Shown here: positions 45,181-54,434 of the stretch, piece by piece
Layout of the letters: each line of letters opens with the position of its first letter
Numbering within the stretch: the first letter of the stretch is position 1
Source: Streptomyces sp. I6
GTDB lineage: Bacteria > Actinomycetota > Actinomycetes > Streptomycetales > Streptomycetaceae
NCBI GenBank assembly: GCA_003725745.1
Contig: RHDP01000001.1
Location: 4,720,501-4,784,500, forward strand
Direction of reading: 5' to 3'
DNA length: 64,000 nucleotides
Translations under genes and position numbers: made by a program
Notes under the pieces: generated by a model
Told to the model about the DNA's origin: nothing
Databases searched by the model: none
Seen by the model: the letters and a program-made list of their open reading frames with translations, nothing else

Positions 45181-46554
45181 GTGACGGACCTGGTGACGTG
45201 GGCCGAGCTGTGCGGTTCGCTCGCTGCGATAGGCGGCGCCGCCTACGCCCGGCACGCCTATCCGGCGGCGTACTGGTCCACGGTCGGGCTGCCGCTCGCG
45301 GTGGCCCGGCTGCTGGCCTCGTACTCCTCGACCATGGACGCCTGCGGCCTGACCGTCGAGCCTTCCCGGTGGCGGGCGCTGGCCGTCCGGGCGACCACTC
45401 GGCGTGAGGTCCGGCCGGTGCCTCCTCGTCGGGGCGTCATCCGGCCCACGACGACCGGACTGCGTATGCGGCTGCGATTGGCTCCCGGCCAGGAGCCGGC
45501 GGACGTGGCGGCCTCTGCGGAACGCCTCCGGCACGCCTGGGGCGTCCACGCCGTCCATGTGCGGGACGTCAAGCCCGGGGTCGTCGAACTGCGGCTCGTC
45601 GGCTTCGACGTACTGCGGAAGGTGCAGATGCCCCGTCGGCTCGACGGCGGCCCGCTGCAGATCCCGGTGGCGTTACGGGAGGACGCGACCGCGTTCGTAC
45701 GCGACTACCGGACCGTGCCGCATGAGCTGGTGCTGGGCGCCACGCTCTCGGGCAAGTCCATGTACCTGCGGAACCTGCTGACCGGTCTCGCTGCCCAGCC
45801 GGTGGTCCTGGTCGGGATCGACTGCAAGCGAGGGGTCGAACTGGCTCCCTTCGCGCCTCGGCTCTCCGCTCTGGCGACCGATCCGGACCAAGCGGCCGAA
45901 CTACTTCCCGCACTGGTGAAGGAGATGGAGGACCGGTACGACCTGATCAAGGCCCGGCAGGGCATCGCACCCGGCACGCCCAAGGAGCTGATCACCTCGG
46001 ACATCTGGGGCCTGCCGGAAGGCGAACGCCCGGCTCCGATCGTGCTGTTCATCGACGAAGTGGCGGAACTCTTCCTCGTCGCCACCAGGAAGGAGGAGGA
46101 ACGGCGGGACGAGATGGTCACCCAGCTCATCCGGCTCGCCCAACTCGGCCGAGCCGCCGGGATTTACCTCGAAGTCTGCGGGCAGCGCTTCGGCGCCGAG
46201 CTGGGCAAGGGTGCGACCATGCTCCGCGCCCAGCTCACCGGCCGCGTCTGCCACCGCGTGAACGACGAAGCCTCGGCGAAGATGGCGCTCGGCGACATCG
46301 CCCCGGAAGCCGTCCTCGCGGCCTGCGCCATCGCACCCGAACTGCCCGGCCTCGCCGTCGTCGGCGACACCTCCGGCGGCTGGTCCCGCATCCGCACCCC
46401 CTACCTCTCGCTCGCCGACGCCGCGGCCATCTGCCGCGCCACGGCTGACCTCGCCCCTGACGTACCGGCGCTCGATCCCTTCCGCCCGTACGTAGCGCCG
46501 ATGCCGGTCGAGGCGTCCGGGCTCGTGGCCACCGCTCGCCCGGTCACCGAATAG
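45181..46554 (+). CDS. FtsK/SpoIIIE-type DNA translocase (TraSA/TraB-like)
   Basis: The 457-residue protein has an N-terminal hydrophobic stretch, Walker A GATLSGKSMYL near residue 186 and Walker B IVLFIDEVAELFL near residue 290, followed by AGIYLEVCGQRFGAELGKGA. In Streptomyces conjugation one such hexameric motor moves double-stranded DNA between mycelia and is sufficient for transfer. It is the first large gene after the GntR operators, as expected for a repressed transfer operon. Confidence 0.9.
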   Translation: MTDLVTWAELCGSLAAIGGAAYARHAYPAAYWSTVGLPLAVARLLASYSSTMDACGLTVEPSRWRALAVRATTRREVRPVPPRRGVIRPTTTGLRMRLRLAPGQEPADVAASAERLRHAWGVHAVHVRDVKPGVVELRLVGFDVLRKVQMPRRLDGGPLQIPVALREDATAFVRDYRTVPHELVLGATLSGKSMYLRNLLTGLAAQPVVLVGIDCKRGVELAPFAPRLSALATDPDQAAELLPALVKEMEDRYDLIKARQGIAPGTPKELITSDIWGLPEGERPAPIVLFIDEVAELFLVATRKEEERRDEMVTQLIRLAQLGRAAGIYLEVCGQRFGAELGKGATMLRAQLTGRVCHRVNDEASAKMALGDIAPEAVLAACAIAPELPGLAVVGDTSGGWSRIRTPYLSLADAAAICRATADLAPDVPALDPFRPYVAPMPVEASGLVATARPVTE

Positions 46555-46633
46555 GCGCGCCTGCCAGGGCCGGCACGGCCGTTCCGTGCCATATCCCTAC
46601 CCCTCCATGCCCTAAACCGGAAGGAGCTGTCCT

Positions 46634-47263
46634 GTGCGTGCCCTGCCCGTCCGTATCGACGCCGTACTCGTCCAGGCACTGATCGCCGCCGCGCTGTCCT
46701 TCGCCCACCTGCACGACCTGGCGCTGGCTGCGGGGCAGGACGGCTGGAAGGCCTGGGCCTACCCTGTCTCCGTCGACCTGCTGATGGTCGCGGCCTGGCG
46801 GCGGCTCCGCTCCGGTGAGGCGAAAGCGGCCGGATGGTGCTGGTTCCTCGTCGCACTGACCGCCTCGCTCGGCGCCAACGTCGCCACGGCCGGGCTGCTC
46901 GACCTCGACGACGTACCCGACTGGCTGCGGATCCTCGTCGCCGGCTGGCCCGCGGTCGCCTTCCTCGGCGGGACGCTCCTCGCTCACGGAGCAACCACAG
47001 ATGCCCGCTCCGAGGAGCACGAGTCGGCCCCGGCGCCGGACGCGGCCGAAGAACCGACCCCGGTAGCCGAGTTGCCCGCTGCGGAGTCGGCATCCGCTCC
47101 GCCCTCTGCGCCCCCGGTGCCGCCGGCTCTCGTCACGCTCGCGCGCAAGATCGCCGACGAGCACCGCACCCGCACCGGAACACCCATCGACACCTCGACC
47201 CTTCGCGCCCGGCTCGGCGTCCCGCTGCCGCTGGCCGAAGCCATCGCCACCCACCTGACCTGA
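46634..47263 (+). CDS. DUF2637 membrane protein, probable spread (Spd) protein
   Basis: The 209-residue product has three or four N-terminal hydrophobic segments (LVQALIAAALSFAHLHDLAL, WCWFLVALTASLGANVATAG, VAGWPAVAFLGGTLLA) in the DUF2637 pattern, then an acidic Ala/Pro linker and a C-terminal helix-turn-helix-like end (TSTLRARLGVPLPLAEAIA). Such proteins help an element spread within the recipient mycelium. GTG 46634 follows AAGGAGCTG. Confidence 0.82.
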   Translation: MRALPVRIDAVLVQALIAAALSFAHLHDLALAAGQDGWKAWAYPVSVDLLMVAAWRRLRSGEAKAAGWCWFLVALTASLGANVATAGLLDLDDVPDWLRILVAGWPAVAFLGGTLLAHGATTDARSEEHESAPAPDAAEEPTPVAELPAAESASAPPSAPPVPPALVTLARKIADEHRTRTGTPIDTSTLRARLGVPLPLAEAIATHLT

Positions 47264-47281
47264 CCCGGAGGACATCCCCTC

Positions 47282-47476
47282 GTGCGCCCGTCCACGCTCC
47301 GCGCGCTCAAGCGCGCCGCCGAGCTGACCCGACAGAACCGCCTCACCGAAGCCGTGCTCGTCGCCGAGCCCGTGATCCTCACCGCCGACAGCTACGAGGG
47401 CGACGAGATCTTGCGCTGGCTCGCCGACCACGTCACCGACTTCACCGGCGAAGACCCGAAGGAGACCCGCCGTTGA
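47282..47476 (+). CDS. Small AICE protein, 64 residues
   Basis: A basic-then-acidic helical protein (RALKRAAELTRQNRLTEAVL, DEILRWLADHVTDFTGED). It starts 19 bases after the DUF2637 gene with GGAGG upstream, and its stop overlaps the TTG of the next frame. It is part of the transfer/spread gene row. No function known. Confidence 0.7.
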   Translation: MRPSTLRALKRAAELTRQNRLTEAVLVAEPVILTADSYEGDEILRWLADHVTDFTGEDPKETRR

Positions 47477-47663
47477 CCACCAACCGCCGCTTCCGCCGCG
47501 TCGTCCGCATCGGCCCCGTACAGGTCGCCACCTACTACGACGGCCGGGCCGGGAGAAGCACACCGCCGCCTGCACGGCCCCGCGCTGCGGCTTCGCCACG
47601 GACTACGACAGCCGCGCCGCCGCCGAACTGGCCGCCCGCACCCACCGCTGCGCCGTTCGCTGA
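47473..47663 (+). CDS. Small 'mobile element transfer' zinc-binding-like protein (one apparent frameshift)
   Basis: From TTG 47473 (overlapping the previous stop) the frame reads RRFRRVVRIGPVQVATYYDG. After one missing base near 47551-47553 it continues as EKHTAACTAPRCGFATDYDS and ends with RTHRCAVR at 47663. The repaired 63-residue protein has three cysteines and two histidines in CTAPRC and THRC, a probable metal site, like small proteins often annotated as mobile element transfer proteins in Streptomyces elements. Confidence 0.65.
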
Positions 47664-47674
47664 AAGGAGCTCCC

Positions 47675-47869
47675 GTGACCGTCTCGCTGCCGCTCGTCGT
47701 CGTCCTGGGCGTCATCGCCTGGGCCGCGATCAAGTTCCTCGGCGTCCGGCTCTGGATCGCCGTGGTGATCGCCCTGTTCGGCTTCTGGCTCTCCCACACC
47801 TTCCTCGCCCCCGCCATCGAGTCCGGCACCCGTACCGGTGTCGACGTCGTCAACGGCAACCGCGAGTGA
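47675..47869 (+). CDS. Small membrane protein of the spread gene set
   Basis: The 64-residue product is mostly two hydrophobic helices (LPLVVVLGVIAWAAIKFLGV, LWIAVVIALFGFWLSHTFLA). GTG 47675 has AAAGGAG upstream. It belongs to the row of small Spd-type genes between the translocase and rep. Confidence 0.75.
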   Translation: MTVSLPLVVVLGVIAWAAIKFLGVRLWIAVVIALFGFWLSHTFLAPAIESGTRTGVDVVNGNRE

Positions 47870-47883
47870 CAAGGAGGTCCGCC

Positions 47884-48138
47884 GTGTTCCGCCCGAAACT
47901 GCCCGACATTCCGACTCCGCCGCCGACCGTCGCGCCTCAGCAGACGCAGCCTCCGGCCGCCGCGGGTGGCCGTCCGGTCGCCCCGTACCTGGGTGTCGGT
48001 GCCGGCGCGGTCGCCGCCGTGGTCGTCGTCGGAGTCGTGCTTACCGCGCTCCTGGCGGCGGTCGCCGTTTCGGCCGTGTCCGTGGCCATCGCCGCCGTGG
48101 TCCTGCGCTCCCTCGTCACCAGCGCGCGCAAGCGCTGA
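47884..48138 (+). CDS. SpdD-like membrane protein
   Basis: The 84-residue protein has a Pro/Gln-rich start (RPKLPDIPTPPPTVAPQQ) and one long hydrophobic segment (VGAGAVAAVVVVGVVLTALL), then a basic tail, the SpdD pattern found just before rep in Streptomyces elements. GTG 47884 has AAGGAGG upstream. Confidence 0.8.
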   Translation: MFRPKLPDIPTPPPTVAPQQTQPPAAAGGRPVAPYLGVGAGAVAAVVVVGVVLTALLAAVAVSAVSVAIAAVVLRSLVTSARKR

Positions 48139-48227
48139 CCGGCCGCCGGGGCGGCAAACGCCGCCAAGCATCCCGTCGCCCCGCCGGCCGCCCCTCCCAA
48201 CCGTCGCAACAGCCGAAAGGAATTCCC

Positions 48228-49592
48228 ATCATCACCCGGCAGACTCCGCCCCCGCTGGCGGAACTCTCCACGCTGGCCTCTCTCGGCACTCTGCCCGAGT
48301 TGGCCCGCCAACTGTCCGGCCTGGGCGGCTGCACCCGCCCCGTACGTCTCGACGGCCACCGCACCGAGCTCGCGGTGGACCGGACGACGGGCGAGATCGG
48401 CCGCGTCCTGCACCACCTGGACTCGTCGGCCCTGCCCGCCGGTCAGCTCCTCGTCCGCTGCAACAACCGCCGTGCCACCCGGTGCGCGGCCTGCGCCGAG
48501 ACCTACCGCCGCGACACCTACCACCTGATCACCGCCGGACTCCGCGGCGGCAAGGGCACTCCCGAACAGGTCTCCACACACCCGCGCGTCTTCGCCACCT
48601 TCACCGCTCCCGGCTTCGGCCCGGTCCACAACCGTCCCTCCAGCGGCCGGCCCTGCCGCTGCGGCGTCCGGCACGAGGACGCAGACCCCGCCCTGGGCAC
48701 GCCCCTCGACCCCGACACCTACGACTACGAAGCGGCCGTGTTGTGGAACGCGCACGCCGGTGCCCTGTGGCGGCGCTTCACGATCTACCTCCGCCGGGAG
48801 GTCGCCAAGCGCGTCGGCCTCACTCAGCGGGCGTTCCGGGACCACGCCCGGATCTCCTTCGCGAAGGTGGCCGAGTACCAGAAGCGCGGCGCGGTCCACT
48901 TCCACGCCGTGATCCGCCTCGACGGCCCGGAGGGCGGTGACTCACCGGCGCCCGCCTGGGCCACGGCAGAGCTGCTGACCGATGCCATTCGGGCCGCGGC
49001 GGCCGCCGCTCGCGTCAACGGCCCGACGCTCGACGGCCGGTCGCACACCTTCGTCTTCGGCCGACAGCTCGACGTCCGCACGATCCGTACCGCCGACTTC
49101 GACGGCGGCCAGGAGCTGACCGAGCGGGCCGTGGCGGCGTACATCGCCAAGTACGCCACCAAAGGCGCCGAGACGGCGACCGGCACCCTGGACCGGCCGT
49201 TGAAGTTCCTCGCCGAGCTGGCCCAAGCCCAGATCACCGACCACGCCCGACGGATGATCCGCACCTCCTGGGCCCTCGGCGCCCGTCCCGCACTGGCAGA
49301 CCTCCGGCTGCGGGCCTGGGCCCACATGCTCGGCTTTCGCGGCCACTTCTCCACCAAGTCCCGCCGCTACTCGACCACGCTCGGCGCGCTCCGCGACGCC
49401 CGCGCCGAATGGCGCCGTGCCCAAGCGGCCCCGCCGGTCCTGCAGGACGGCGAATCCACGCTCGTCCTCGCGCACTGGGTGTTCGCCGGCACCGGCCTGT
49501 CCCGCGGCGAAGCCTGGCTCGCCGCATCCCTCGAACCCGCCCCCGGAACGGAAGGAGAACCCACGTGGACCGCCGGCGCGACGAACTCATGA
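48228..49592 (+). CDS. Rolling-circle replication initiator (RepSA-like), start codon unclear
   Basis: About 454 residues with cysteine-rich N-terminal part (CNNRRATRCAACAETYRRDT), and an HUH-type centre GAVHFHAVIRLDG near residue 225, with KYATKGAE about 85 residues later, as in pSAM2-type Rep proteins that nick one strand. The frame has no ATG, GTG or TTG close to GAAAGGA at 48215-48221; the first codons there are ATT and ATC. Either a non-standard start is used, CTG 48135 is the start, or a base is wrong here. It ends overlapping the ATG inside the xis gene. Confidence 0.82.
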   Translation: MITRQTPPPLAELSTLASLGTLPELARQLSGLGGCTRPVRLDGHRTELAVDRTTGEIGRVLHHLDSSALPAGQLLVRCNNRRATRCAACAETYRRDTYHLITAGLRGGKGTPEQVSTHPRVFATFTAPGFGPVHNRPSSGRPCRCGVRHEDADPALGTPLDPDTYDYEAAVLWNAHAGALWRRFTIYLRREVAKRVGLTQRAFRDHARISFAKVAEYQKRGAVHFHAVIRLDGPEGGDSPAPAWATAELLTDAIRAAAAAARVNGPTLDGRSHTFVFGRQLDVRTIRTADFDGGQELTERAVAAYIAKYATKGAETATGTLDRPLKFLAELAQAQITDHARRMIRTSWALGARPALADLRLRAWAHMLGFRGHFSTKSRRYSTTLGALRDARAEWRRAQAAPPVLQDGESTLVLAHWVFAGTGLSRGEAWLAASLEPAPGTEGEPTWTAGATNS

Positions 49593-49759
49593 CCGTTCCG
49601 CAGATCCTCACCGAGCTGGGTGGGGTGTCCCGGCGCACCTTCTACCGCTGGCGCGAGTTGGGTCAGGGCCCCGCTGCGTTCAAGTTGCCCAATGGGGAGC
49701 TCCGGGTGTGGCGAAGTGACTTCACCACGTGGCTGCGGCAGTTGGAGTCGGCGGCGTGA
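49565..49759 (+). CDS. xis: Excisionase (Xis), MerR-like helix-turn-helix
   Basis: The 64-residue protein (LMTVPQILTELGGVSRRTFY, then LPNGELRVWRSDFTTWLRQL) directs excision together with the integrase. GTG 49565 has GGAAGGAG upstream and gives an N-terminus like that of the remnant copy at 31292; ATG 49589 overlapping the rep stop is the alternative. Its stop overlaps the integrase GTG. Confidence 0.88.
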   Translation: MDRRRDELMTVPQILTELGGVSRRTFYRWRELGQGPAAFKLPNGELRVWRSDFTTWLRQLESAA

Positions 49760-51128
49760 AGTCTCTCGACGTGAAGGTCTGGAGCGTCCGTAAGCGGGAC
49801 ACCAAGACGCCCTCGTACGGGGTCCGCTGGTCTGTTGCGGGCAACGTCTTCTCGGAGTCCTTCCGGACCAAGGCGCTTGCCGACCACTACCGCACGAAGC
49901 TCATGCGCGCGATGCGCGACGGCGAGGAGTTCGACACGGAGTCGGGCCTTCCGGCCTCGATGGAAGAGAAGAAGTCGGCCGTGTCGTGGTACGCCTTCGC
50001 TCTCAGGTACCTCGCCATGAAGTGGCCCATGCCGCACCCAACACACGGGACGGGATCAACGAAGCCCTCACCAGCGTGACGCTGGAACTCCTCGACGAGC
50101 GTGCTGGACGGCCGTCCGACGAGGTGATCCGCAGAGCACTGCGCAACTGGGCCTTCGTGCTGCCGGGGCCCGATGACCGGGAAGTCCCGGATGACGTGCG
50201 GAACGTTCTCCACTGGGTGTCCAAGGCGTCCCGGCCGCTCGCCGATCTTGCTGAACCGGCCACGGCTCGCGCGGTCCTCGACTCGCTGAAGCTCAAGCTC
50301 GACGGCACGGCGGCAGCGGCGGAGACGGTGCGGCGCAAGCGTCGGACGCTCGTCAACGCCGCAAATTACGCCGTCGACCTGGGGGAGCTGCGGGAGAACC
50401 CGATCACGGCTGTCCGCTGGCAGAAGCCGAAGGTGTCCAACCAGGTCGATCCGCGGGTCGTCGCCAACCCGGAGCAAGCACGGAACCTGCTGGCGGCGGT
50501 TTCCTACGTGGGCGGGTACCGGCGTGCCCGTGGTCGTCGCCTCGTGGGTCTGTTCGCCGCCATGTATTTCGGCGGTCTCCGGCCGGCGGAAGCGGTCGGC
50601 CTCGTCGAGACGGACCTGAACCTTCCCGGGCAGGGCTGGGGCTCGGCGCTGCTCCACCGGACCCGTCCGTCCGTCGGCAAGCAGTGGACCGACTCGGGGG
50701 AGACCCATGACGACCGCGGGCTGAAGAACCGGCCGACCGAGGACGTCAGGAGGGTGCCCATCCCGCCGCACCTCGTCGCCGTACTCCGCGAGCACCTGGC
50801 CACCTTCGGCACGGCGGACGACGGGAGGCTGTTCTTCAGCGAGAAGGGCTCGGTCGTCCCGTCCTCGACCTACTACCGCGTGTGGCAGGAGGCCCGGCTC
50901 CTCGCCCTTCCGCCGGCCGTCGCGGCCTCGCCGCTCGCAAGTAGGCCGTACGACCTCCGGCACTCGGCGCTGTCGACGTGGCTCAACGCCGGGGTCGACC
51001 CGACCGAAGTGGCCGAGCGCGCCGGCAACAGTGTCGAGGTCCTGCTGACTCGCTACGCGAAGTGCCTCGACGGACGGCAAGACGTCGCCAACCGGCGTAT
51101 CGAGGACTTACTCCGCGAGTACGAGTGA
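49756..51128 (+). CDS. int: Tyrosine integrase of the AICE (one apparent frameshift)
   Basis: About 457 residues. An N-terminal arm-binding domain (SYGVRWSVAGNVFSESFRTK), a core-binding domain and the catalytic domain are present: arginine in FGGLRPAEAVGL near residue 275, DLRHSALSTWLNAG near 400 and the nucleophile in LTRYAKCLDG near 434. The frame breaks near 50026-50028, where one missing C joins LAMKWP to HAAPNTRDGINEAL. It lies next to the tRNA-Arg with which the element's attachment site overlaps, so it recombines in the tRNA 3' half. Confidence 0.88.
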
Positions 51129-51148
51129 GACAACCCGCACCCACGCTC

Positions 51149-51175
51149 AGGCCCCAGGCATGTCGCCTGGGGCCT
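51149..51175 (+). terminator. Terminator hairpin after int
   Basis: AGGCCCCAGGC, loop ATGTC, GCCTGGGGCCT: a perfect 11-bp stem 20 bases after the integrase stop. Confidence 0.78.
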
Positions 51176-51317
51176 CAGTCGTTTCATGCCTCACCGGGGA
51201 CGGTGCTGCATCTGGAATGAGCGAGCTCGGCCGCGCCTGCTTGCCCGCGGTCTTGTGGCCTCCTCTCGTTTGCTGCTGGCATGTCGGCAACGTCAATGCG
51301 AGAGCACAGGGGGCCTT

Positions 51318-52172
51318 GTGGAGCTGCGCGTCACGCGCTGGAAGCGGTACGGGCGTGATCGCTTGTATGCCAACCTGCCGGACGGCACCGCGGCCGGTTG
51401 GGCAGATGCCATGACAGGGGAAATCACGGTCTTGCGGGCGGAGTATCACCACGACGTGATCGCTGTGCTCACACAGCACTTACAGAAGCTCACGGAGTCG
51501 GTTTCGCCAGACGGGGCGCTCGGGGTTGCAGAGCGTCCGACGCTGCCGCATCTGACGCCGGCGGATGATCTGGCCGTGAACCCTCCCGGGGCGTCCTTGC
51601 GTGATCTGCTCGATGAATCCGGCCCGGGACTGCTGGAGCGAGTGCTCGCGCGGGTGCTTCGGCGACCCACGGAGTGGGATTCCTGGCGGAAGGGGTTGGA
51701 GGGGGAGCGGCGAGTGGGAGCCGAGCTGAACCGCTTGGGGCGCCACGGTTGGCGTGTCCTGCACTCCATCCCCTTGGCCAACAAAGTGGATATCGATCAC
51801 TTACTGATCGGGCCTGGTGGGGTGTTCAGCATCAATACGAAGCACCACCACAGGAGGGCCGTGTGGGTCGGAAACGATTCCGTGAAAGTCGATCACGGGA
51901 AACCGGCGCCCTACGCACGCAAGAGCCGGGCGGAGGCCAACCGGGTCGTCCGGGTGCTTGAGCGTTACTGCGACTTCCCGGTACCGGTGGAGCCGGTGCT
52001 CGTCTTCGTCGGCGTCTCGGAGCTGAAGGTAGTTGCCACACAGCTCAGTGTCCGGGTCTACGAGGAGCGCCAGGTAGCGGCACTCGCTCCACTCTCAGGC
52101 GTGCTCACGGCTGACCAGGTGGAGCAGGTGTACAACATCGCTCGTCATCGTCAGGCTTGGGCCCGGGCCTGA
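51318..52172 (+). CDS. NERD-domain (nuclease-related) protein
   Basis: The 284-residue protein has a C-terminal NERD domain starting at ERRVGAELNRLGRHGWRVLH near residue 131, with the nuclease-like acid and Gln/Lys-type pair in VDIDHLLIGPGGVFSINTKH. The N-terminal 120 residues are unknown. GTG 51318 has ACAGGGGG upstream. It is the only gene between int and the tRNA, the usual place for accessory cargo in AICEs, so a role in defence or DNA handling is plausible but unproven. Confidence 0.75.
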   Translation: MELRVTRWKRYGRDRLYANLPDGTAAGWADAMTGEITVLRAEYHHDVIAVLTQHLQKLTESVSPDGALGVAERPTLPHLTPADDLAVNPPGASLRDLLDESGPGLLERVLARVLRRPTEWDSWRKGLEGERRVGAELNRLGRHGWRVLHSIPLANKVDIDHLLIGPGGVFSINTKHHHRRAVWVGNDSVKVDHGKPAPYARKSRAEANRVVRVLERYCDFPVPVEPVLVFVGVSELKVVATQLSVRVYEERQVAALAPLSGVLTADQVEQVYNIARHRQAWARA

Positions 52173-52343
52173 GCCGGCGGCCCCGCAGCGTGACGATGCA
52201 TACGGGGCGCGGCGACCGATGTTGGTGCGGCCTCATCTTTTCCCGGACCCCACCTGCGGCGATGCTCCAAGATCCCGTCCACGCCTCGTCCACAGGCCCC
52301 GACACACGGCCGCTCCGGGCGGCATCCGCCTGCACATACGCGA

Positions 52344-52381
52344 AGACCCCGCTGTCAGCGAACTCGCTGATGGCGGGGTCT
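52344..52381 (-). terminator. Terminator hairpin of tRNA-Arg
   Basis: AGACCCCGC-TG-TCAGCG, loop AACT and the complementary arms lie 20 bases past the 3' end of the tRNA gene on its own strand. The element or the host supplied a near-identical copy at 32464-32501. Confidence 0.78.
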
Positions 52382-52393
52382 TTGGGCACTTCA

Positions 52394-52442
52394 TGCGAAG
52401 TGCCCCCGGCAGGATTCGAACCTGCGCACACGGCTCCGGAGG
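52394..52442. repeat. Right attachment site (attR) of the AICE, within tRNA-Arg
   Basis: Identical over 49 bases to 32514-32562. It includes the anticodon loop, anticodon 3' arm, T-arm and acceptor end of tRNA-Arg. Confidence 0.92.
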
Positions 52443-52472
52443 CCGTTGCTCTATCCCCTGAGCTACGGGGGC
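52401..52472 (-). tRNA. tRNA-Arg (anticodon CCG)
   Basis: The minus strand folds as a full cloverleaf of 72 bases: acceptor GCCCCCG/CGGGGGC, D-arm GCTC-AGGGGATA-GAGC, anticodon arm ACGGC-CTCCGGA-GCCGT with anticodon CCG, and T-arm GCAGG-TTCGAAT-CCTGC. CCA is not encoded. It reads CGG codons. It is the integration target of the AICE and, by its attachment-site copy at 32514, of an older element. Confidence 0.96.
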
Positions 52473-52794
52473 GTCCGCCGCTCTCGGCGGCGACGGGTAG
52501 AACCCTACCAGCTCCGATGGGGTGCCCGTGAACAGGTATTTCCAGCCCGTGACCGACGAGCCGGCGCTGATCGTCTGTGGCGCTCCTGTACGCATTCCCG
52601 AGGACCCCCGTGCGCCTCCCGGCGGGCCCCGAAACACACCCTGCCCTGGGCGGGGTGGAAATCCGGTGGATCCACGCCCACGTTCGCCCTCCACTCGCCC
52701 TCCCCCTGCCCGCACCGCACCCCTCGCGCCCCCGGATGGGTCAGAAGTGGGGAAAAGCCGGACGCGGGGGCGTTCGCGGACCTACTCTCGAGTT

Positions 52795-53228
52795 GTGTCA
52801 GGCGTGTCCGGCCGGGTGCTCGTCGTCGACGACAACAGGGTTATTCGGCAGCTGATCAGGGTCAATCTCGAGCTGGAGGGCTTCGAGGTCGTGACCGCGG
52901 CCGATGGTGCCGAGTGCCTGGAGGTCGTCCACGAGGTGCGGCCGGACGTGATCACGCTCGATGTCGTGATGCCCCGGCTCGACGGCCTGCGGACCGCCGC
53001 GCGGCTGCGGTCGGACCCGGGGACGGGGCGCGTGCCCATAGCGGTCATCAGCGCATGCACCCAGCACGAGGTCGACCAGGGGTCGCCGCGGGCGTCGACG
53101 CCTTTCTCGCCAAGCCCTTCGAGCCCGCCGAGCTGGTGCGGCTCGTCCGGCGGCTGATGTACGGGGAGGGCCCGCCGTCCGTAGACGGCAGGCATGGCGC
53201 CGGGAGGGCGGAGAGCACACGGGGTTGA
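52795..53228 (+). CDS. Single-domain response regulator (one apparent frameshift)
   Basis: The receiver starts RVLVVDDNRVIRQLI with the acid pair, has the phospho-acceptor in VITLDVVMPRLDGL near residue 53, the Ser/Thr in IAVISACTQ near residue 83, and after a missing G at 53079-53082 the lysine in GVDAFLAKPFEPAELV. The repaired protein is about 144 residues and has no output domain. No histidine kinase is adjacent. The tRNA/response regulator/nrtL/lysA order is usual in Streptomyces. The 322 bases between tRNA and this gene show no other gene. Confidence 0.82.
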
Positions 53229-53283
53229 CCGCATGGCGAAACCGGTTCGCGATCACACCCCCCTCCTCCCATACGCTTGTCCC

Positions 53284-54421
53284 GTGACCCCCGCAGACCT
53301 CTCCCGTACCGTGCTGGGCGCCGTGCGCCGCGCGGTCGAGGAGGGCGCCCTGCACGCACCCGTGCCCGAGCGGATCCGGGTCGAGCGCCCCCGCCCCGGA
53401 GGCCGGGGGGACTACGCCACCAATGTCGCGCTGCGGCTCGCCGGGCCCGCCGGACGGCAGGCACGCGACGTCGCCGAGACGATCAGAGCCCGTATCGCCG
53501 GCAGCCCCGGCATCGCCCGCGTCGAGATCACCGGTCCCGGATTCCTGAACTTCACCCTTGGTGCGGACCCGGCCGCGGGGCTCGTCCGCGCCGTCGGCGA
53601 GCGGGGACCGCGGTACGGCCACGGCGCCGGCCTCTCCGGTGTTCGCGTCGGCTTCGCGCCCGTCGGCGAGCTGCGCGCCCGCGTGATCACCGACACCGTC
53701 GTACGGCTGCTGGAGGCCCAGGGCGCCACGGCCGCCGTCGAGCCCGGCGGGGGGGAGCGGATCACCGCCCTGCCCGCCGGCGACGACGCGATCTTCGAGC
53801 GCGCCGGCCGTGACGCCGCTCTCTGGGCGCTGCTCCGGCCCGCCGCCCGCGACCAGCCCCTGCCGGTCGGTCCCCTCCTCGTACAGAAGGAGCCGAACGC
53901 GCTCTTCCGGGTCCGGTACGCGTACTCCCGCAGCCGGGCCCTTCTGCGTGCGGCCGACCGGCTCGGCATCCCCGTCTCGTACGAGGGGACGTGTCCGCCC
54001 CGCGCGGTGTGCACGGGGATTCTCCCCCTCCGGCCCGTGCGCCGAGGGCGGCGGGGACTCCTCCCCTCGGGACGGCGGGCATCTCGCTGCTCGCGCCGGT
54101 TCCGCTCGCGCCGGTTCTGCTCGCGTCGGTGGGGACCCGTCCGACCCGGTCGACGCGGACCCCTCCGCCCTGCTCGCCGCCCTCGGCGACCACCCCGCCG
54201 TCCTGGAGTCCGCCGCCCGGCTGCGCGCCCCCGACCGACTCGCCCGCCACCTCGAAGCGACCGCCGACGCCCTGCTCGGCTTCCAGCACACCGTGGTGCC
54301 CGTCGGTGACGAGAAACCCTCGGCCGCCCACCGCTCACGGCTGGCCCTCGCCGAAGCCGCCGGGACGGTGCTGGCCGGTGGCCTGGCCCTGCTCGGCATC
54401 AGCGCACCCGAACACCTGTAG
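53284..54421 (+). CDS. nrtL: ArgS-related anticodon-binding protein NrtL (frameshift near 54000)
   Basis: The N-terminal domain of arginyl-tRNA synthetase is recognisable ([30 protein letters not shown]). The catalytic Rossmann core with HIGH and KMSKS is absent, and the C-terminus is a DALR anticodon-binding domain ([20 protein letters not shown]). The frame changes in the low-complexity linker near 53990-54050. This core-less ArgS relative next to lysA is a constant of Streptomyces genomes and is annotated NrtL. It may bind tRNA-Arg, whose gene is nearby. It ends 13 bases before lysA. Confidence 0.75.
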
Positions 54422-54434
54422 ATGTGAGAGAAGA

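Larger units (their letters stand above)
32514..52442 (+). mobile_element. Integrated AICE of pSAM2 type in tRNA-Arg(CCG), about 19.9 kb
   Basis: Two 49-bp tRNA-derived repeats bound a complete set of AICE functions in usual order: GntR regulators, TraB/FtsK-type translocase, spread genes, rolling-circle Rep, Xis and Int next to the tRNA. The left third (about 32.8-38.8 kb) carries a visibly AT-richer methyltransferase/ATPase/receiver module and two insertion sequences. A NERD-domain gene lies between int and the right end. Excision by Int/Xis would restore one att site to the left remnant and keep the tRNA intact. Confidence 0.9.
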
